Shown here: positions 56,458 to 60,343 of the stretch, in pieces
Numbering within the stretch: the stretch's first letter is position 1
How the letters are laid out: every line of letters begins with the position of its first letter
Origin: Betaproteobacteria bacterium
GTDB taxonomy: Bacteria; Pseudomonadota; Gammaproteobacteria; Burkholderiales; SG8-41
Direction: 5' to 3'
DNA length: 60,343 nucleotides
Assembly: GCA_947476215.1 (NCBI GenBank)
Contig: CANJQI010000006.1
Coordinates: 1-60,343, forward strand
The notes under the pieces: generated by a model
Told to the model about the DNA's origin: nothing
Databases searched by the model: none
What the model saw: the letters and a program-made list of their open reading frames with translations, nothing else
Made by a program: the position numbers and the translations under genes

Positions 56458-56919
56458 TTATAGAAGATCGGGCGCGATCGCTGCCCGCAGCATCACCCGC
56501 GCGTCACTGACGTCATCACGCCGTGCAAGCCAGATCACGGCGCCCTTCTTAAGCGCCCATGGGGCTTTCCTGCCGGTCAGCAACAGCGCTGCTGTTTCAC
56601 CCAGCGTCGGCTGATGACCGACAATCACGACGCTACCCTTGGTCGCGGGCCACTTGATCACCGATAACAACGATTCAGGCGACCCTGACGTTCCGAGTTC
56701 CGGCATCACCCTAAAGTCCCTACCCAACGCGTGAGCGGTTTGCAGGGTGCGTTGGGCGGGACTGGCCAGAAACACCGCGTCTTCAGACAGCCTTTCCTGC
56801 AACCACTTTGCCATGCGCTGAGCCTGCTTGAGGCCCTTGCGGGTAAGAACGCGCTCCTGGTCGGGGGTGCCGTCCTCAGCTTCGGCATGCCGCCACAAGA
56901 TCAAGTTCATCGTTGCCAT
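56458..56919 (-). CDS. sixA: SixA-type phosphohistidine phosphatase
   Basis: A 153-residue histidine phosphatase. The catalytic RHG-like motif is LILWRHAEAED, and the second His is in VVIVGHQPTLGE. SixA removes phosphate from His of signalling proteins (for example, the NPr or ArcB HPt domains). The ATG at 56919 has GGAG 9 bases upstream. It lies 15 bases after ppk1, whose operon it shares, which suits control of a phosphotransfer path. Confidence 0.9.
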   Translation of the reverse strand: MATMNLILWRHAEAEDGTPDQERVLTRKGLKQAQRMAKWLQERLSEDAVFLASPAQRTLQTAHALGRDFRVMPELGTSGSPESLLSVIKWPATKGSVVIVGHQPTLGETAALLLTGRKAPWALKKGAVIWLARRDDVSDARVMLRAAIAPDLL

Positions 56920-56934
56920 TTTTACTGCTCCGCT

Positions 56935-59007
56935 TTACTCGGCCAGCAAGCGGAGCAATCGCGTCTGAACGTGCCCGTCGAGCCCACGCTTGCCCTTGCG
57001 AAACTTGCAGGGGCCGCCGGACTCCATTTCCCATGCGTCAATATCACGCGCAAGAAAGGGCAGAAGTCCTTCCCGAATGACACGCTTCCTGAGCCGCGTA
57101 TCCAACACCGGAAAGCATACCTCGATGCGCCGGAAGAAGTTGCGATCCATCCAGTCGGCGCTCGACAGATATACATCTTCCGCGCCGCCATTGAAGAAAT
57201 AAAACACGCGAGAATGTTCCAGGAACCGCCCGAGCACGGAAATGACCCGGATATTTTCCGATATACCCTTGATACCGGGGCGCAACGCACAAACGCCGCG
57301 TACGATAAGGTCTATTTTGACGCCCGCCTGTGACGCCTTGTACAACGCTGCAATGATTTGCGGTTCGAGCAGTGCGTTCATTTTGGCGATGATGCGCGCC
57401 CTGCCTCCGCCCGCCGCGATTTTCTCCTCGTTCTGTATCGCCTTGATGCTCCGGCTGTGTAGCGTGAACGGCGCCTGCCACAGATGCTTGAGCTTGATGG
57501 ACTTGCCCAATCCGGTCAGCTGCATGAATACCTCGCTGACATCGGAGCTGATCTCATCGTGGCACGTAAACAGTCCGAAGTCCGTATACAGCTTCGCGGT
57601 CCGCGAATGATAATTTCCCGTCGACAAATGCACGTAGCGTCGCAGGCGTTTTTCCTCGCGCCGCACAACCAACGCCATCTTGGCGTGCGTTTTGTGCCCG
57701 ACTACGCCGTAGATCACGTGCGCCCCGACGTCTTCAAGACGCTGCGCCCAGTTGATATTGGCCTCTTCATCAAATCGTGCCGTCAGCTCAAGCACCACGG
57801 TTACCGACTTGCCATTGCGGGCAGCTGCGATCAACAGTTCCATCATTTCGGATTGCGCACCCGTACGATAGACAGTTTGCTTGATCGCAACCACTTGCGG
57901 ATCGATGGCTGCCTGCTCAATGAACTTCAGCACCGGCAGAAAAGACTGGTACGGATGGTGAAGCAGGATATCGCCTTTACGTATACAGTCGAAAATGTCC
58001 GGGTAGCGGGTCAATGCGCGCGGCATGGCCGGCACAAATGACGGAAATTTCAAGTCCGCGCGATCCACGGCTTCCGCTACATGTGCCAGCCGCATCAGAT
58101 TGACGGGGCCGCTTACCTGGTAGAAATCCTGCTGAGTCAATCCAAACTGCTGCAGCAGCGCGCTCGACATACGCGGTGGGCAGGTGTCCGTGACTTCAAG
58201 ACGCACGCTGTCGCCATATTGGCGCTGTGAAAGTTCTCCCTGCAACAACTTGCGCAGACTTTTCAGTTCCAGCAACTCCTCTTGGTCGATATAGAGATCA
58301 CTATTGCGCGTAAGCTGAAATTGATAGCACCCGACAACCGACATGCCCGGAAACAGCTCGCTGACATGGGCGTACATGATGGATGACAGAAATATAAACC
58401 CATGCGGGCAGCCTGATATTCGTTTCGGCACGGCAATGATGCGCGGCAGTACGCGCGGGGCCTGCACGATGGCCATGCTCGATTTTCGACCGAAAGCGTC
58501 CTTGCCTTCGATCTCGACCACGAAATTGAGACTCTTGTTCAGAAGCTTCGGAAACGGATGCGCCGAATCGAGTCCCATGGGCGTCAGAACCGGCATCAAT
58601 TCATTGAAGAAATATTCCCTTACCCATTTCTTATGCACGCTGTTCCATTTGCTGTGCCTCAGGATGCGTATGCCATGCGTCGCAAGTTGCGGCAGGACTT
58701 CTTCATTGAGCACCTGGTACTGGCGCGCGACCAGCGCCTGCGCCTGAATTGACACCTCGCGCAATACCTGAACCAGTGGCATGCCATCCGGACCTGCCGG
58801 TGCCGCAGCGGCGATTTCCTGCTTCAGTCCGGCAATGCGGATTTCGAACAATTCGTCGATATTGCTGTCGACGATGCACAGGAAGCGCAGTCGTTCGAGT
58901 GCGGGGCTGGCGCGGTTTTCCGCAAGCGCCAGCACGCGACGGTTGAATTCAATCAGACCGAGTTCCCGATTGAGATAGAGTTCGGGTAATACGTATCTCT
59001 TGCTCAT
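56935..59007 (-). CDS. ppk: Polyphosphate kinase 1
   Basis: A 690-residue enzyme making polyphosphate from ATP. The autophosphorylated His region is HLSTGNYHSRTAKLYTDFGL. Other signatures: LNRELGLIEFNRRVLALAEN (N-domain) and FKPAYRTGAQSEMMELLIAA-like YRTGAQSEM. The C-domain ends IDAWEMESGGPCKF. Length is normal. It is followed by sixA and faces ppx across the Bug receptor gene. yggX and argA lie upstream on the same strand. Confidence 0.97.
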   Translation of the reverse strand: MSKRYVLPELYLNRELGLIEFNRRVLALAENRASPALERLRFLCIVDSNIDELFEIRIAGLKQEIAAAAPAGPDGMPLVQVLREVSIQAQALVARQYQVLNEEVLPQLATHGIRILRHSKWNSVHKKWVREYFFNELMPVLTPMGLDSAHPFPKLLNKSLNFVVEIEGKDAFGRKSSMAIVQAPRVLPRIIAVPKRISGCPHGFIFLSSIMYAHVSELFPGMSVVGCYQFQLTRNSDLYIDQEELLELKSLRKLLQGELSQRQYGDSVRLEVTDTCPPRMSSALLQQFGLTQQDFYQVSGPVNLMRLAHVAEAVDRADLKFPSFVPAMPRALTRYPDIFDCIRKGDILLHHPYQSFLPVLKFIEQAAIDPQVVAIKQTVYRTGAQSEMMELLIAAARNGKSVTVVLELTARFDEEANINWAQRLEDVGAHVIYGVVGHKTHAKMALVVRREEKRLRRYVHLSTGNYHSRTAKLYTDFGLFTCHDEISSDVSEVFMQLTGLGKSIKLKHLWQAPFTLHSRSIKAIQNEEKIAAGGGRARIIAKMNALLEPQIIAALYKASQAGVKIDLIVRGVCALRPGIKGISENIRVISVLGRFLEHSRVFYFFNGGAEDVYLSSADWMDRNFFRRIEVCFPVLDTRLRKRVIREGLLPFLARDIDAWEMESGGPCKFRKGKRGLDGHVQTRLLRLLAE

Positions 59008-59103
59008 CGCAGGCTCGAATTCGTGGCAGCGCCTGCCTGCAAGCAGAATGGTCGATCAGGTGCACAGCCCCCGGCCCGACAGCAATTCAGGGGTATGCGG
59101 GTG

Positions 59104-59379
59104 CTACTTTCCAGGTGGCGGAACATAGCCCTGTGCCGCATCCGCCCCGTCACCGAAAAAATGTTTTTCCATCTGCTGCGCAAGATAATCGCGCGCTTTC
59201 TTGTCCGCGAGATTGAAGCGGTTTTCGTTAACCAGCATCTTCTGATGCTCGAGCCACTGTTTCCAGGCTTCTTTCGAGACATTGTCAAAAATCCGTTTGC
59301 CCAGCGCGCCCGGATACGTTGGAAAATCCAGCCCTTCCGCTTCGCGTCCCAATTTGACGCACGTCACCATTCTTGCCAT
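59104..59379 (-). CDS. yggX: Fe(II)-trafficking / oxidative damage protection protein YggX
   Basis: A 91-residue protein. The single Cys7 ([20 protein letters not shown]) and [20 protein letters not shown] are diagnostic. It protects Fe-S proteins and helps iron delivery. Length is normal. It lies directly downstream of argA, as often in betaproteobacteria. Confidence 0.97.
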   Translation of the reverse strand: MARMVTCVKLGREAEGLDFPTYPGALGKRIFDNVSKEAWKQWLEHQKMLVNENRFNLADKKARDYLAQQMEKHFFGDGADAAQGYVPPPGK

Positions 59380-59451
59380 CGTCGTTACTCCAGATTAACC
59401 GTCGCCCGTTAAAAAATTGTTACATGCATGCAAAGACCACACCTGCGGCGA

Positions 59452-60343
59452 TCACAGACGCTTCATGAATACCTGCGAACGGCGCTGATAGTTATACAGG
59501 TCCTGTCTGCGGCGCGGCAATTCATTCACCGGCACCTCGTTGAATCCCCGCTCCACAAACCAGTGTCCGGTTCTTGTGGTCAGCAGAAACAGCCGCTTCA
59601 CCTTGCGCTTGCGTGCCCGCGCTTCAATCGCCTGCACCAGCCGTTCGCCGGCTCCGGCGCGACGATGATCCGGATGTACAACCAGGCCCGCGAGCTCTGC
59701 GGTGCCATCGTCGAACTGATAGAGCGCGGCACATCCAACGATGACTCGATCGTGTTCGAGCACGTAAAAGCGGTCTATCTCCATCTCCAGCAGATCGCGC
59801 CCGCGCTTGACCAAAGTGCCGTCGGCCTCAAGCGGCTCAAGGAGCTGCAGTATGGCGCCTATGTCCTCAATGCGCGCCGGACGCAGTTTTTCAAGCGGAT
59901 CCTGCGTCACCATGGTGCCGACACCGCGATGCGTAAACAGTTCAAGCAGCATCCCGCCGTCCACATGGCGCGACAACAAATGTGCGCGCTTGACGCCCGC
60001 CCGGCACGCGGCCACGGCACGCGGCAGATACAGCTTCACGTCGTCCGACAAGTTCAGATTTCGCGCAATCAGCCTGTCGGCTTCAGTGCACGTCAGCTCG
60101 CGTTTCAGTTCCGCGCGCTTGCCCGTCGTGACACCCGCGTCTGCCATCAGAAAGATCAGTTTCTCCGCACCGAGCGCTATGGCGATCGAAGCGGCCACGT
60201 CCTCGAGCGCAAGGTTGAATATCTCGCCCGTCGGTGAATATCCGAGCGGCGAGAGCAGCACCAGTTCGTTATGATCGAGACGATCGCGAATGCCCACTGC
60301 GTCGATCTAGCGAACTTCGCCGGTATGCAGAAAGTCCGTGCCG
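59452..60343 (-). pseudogene. argA: N-acetylglutamate synthase (argA), interrupted by an in-frame TAG and cut by the window edge
   Basis: The downstream part gives 281 residues: the end of the amino-acid-kinase-like domain (SPLGYSPTGEIFNLALEDVA) and the C-terminal GNAT domain (VVHPDHRRAGAGERLVQAIE). The first 36 bases in the same frame at the window edge read TDFLHTGEVR, then TAG at 60307-60309, then IDAVGIRDRLDHNELVLL. In the family this stretch is continuous (usually GEVR followed by a basic residue). So a Lys or similar codon has become amber. It could be a real nonsense mutation, a sequencing error, or a pseudogene. The upstream part lies outside the window. Confidence 0.8.

Noticed and set aside
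1..60343. tRNA or rRNA genes
   Set aside because: No cloverleaf with a credible T-arm was found by eye; tRNAscan-SE would settle this.

Overview
The window looks like chromosomal DNA of a betaproteobacterium (Burkholderiales/Nitrosomonadales-like). The reasons are an S-adenosylhomocysteine (SAH) riboswitch in front of ahcY, three orphan Bug-type solute receptors, the gene set lpxL/dapF/DUF484/xerC/hslV/hslU, and moderately high GC with dense coding. I see no tRNA, rRNA, CRISPR array, transposase or phage gene.

Layout. 1-7300: a LysR regulator, then a Cu(I)/Ag(I) RND efflux operon (cusCBA type) with a small secreted Cys/Met/His protein upstream. 7494-9480: the HslVU protease. 9537-23750: an accessory block with a CDF zinc exporter, a lone pyruvate/oxaloacetate carboxyltransferase with a Bug receptor, an EamA transporter with a His-rich tail, a Zn/Mn-type ABC receptor and permease without an ATPase, an outer-membrane porin, a small His-containing secreted protein, yidD, a cupin and MmgE/PrpD pair, a ZIP transporter, an RlmI-like methyltransferase, a 240-bp MITE-like element and a second Bug receptor. 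23883-27794: xerC, DUF484, dapF, a GNAT and an lpxL-type acyltransferase. From recalled gene order, the accessory block appears to split an ancestral xerC-hslVU neighbourhood. 27901-31799: the methyl-cycle genes metK, SAH riboswitch, ahcY, metF and a DUF427 gene. 31806-37615: a MexAB-OprM-type efflux operon with a visible promoter. 37920-42927: a signalling locus with a secreted protein of unknown family, a CsgG-like protein, a transmembrane Ser/Thr kinase and a convergent adenylate cyclase-FHA protein. 42924-44185: a decayed aminotransferase. 44278-53014: ttcA, a pteridine-reductase-like SDR, a MidA-like methyltransferase, a cca with a degenerate HD region, an NDUFA9-like epimerase, slt and ilvA. 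53202-60343: rpiA, ppx, a third Bug receptor, sixA, ppk1, yggX and an argA interrupted by an in-frame TAG at the window edge.

How the genes work together. Metal homeostasis dominates the left third. Methyl-cycle control is explicit in the metK-riboswitch-ahcY-metF order. Polyphosphate synthesis (ppk1) and breakdown (ppx) face each other.

The best candidate for an undescribed system is 37920-42927. There a kinase ectodomain resembles the neighbouring secreted protein, and an FHA reader is fused to a nucleotide cyclase. A second pattern is a set of 7-bp-period repeats that sit on or near the starts of hslU, xerC and a GNAT gene. A third is a sequence motif that begins small open frames upstream of a Bug gene and slt. 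All assignments are by eye; no searches were run.
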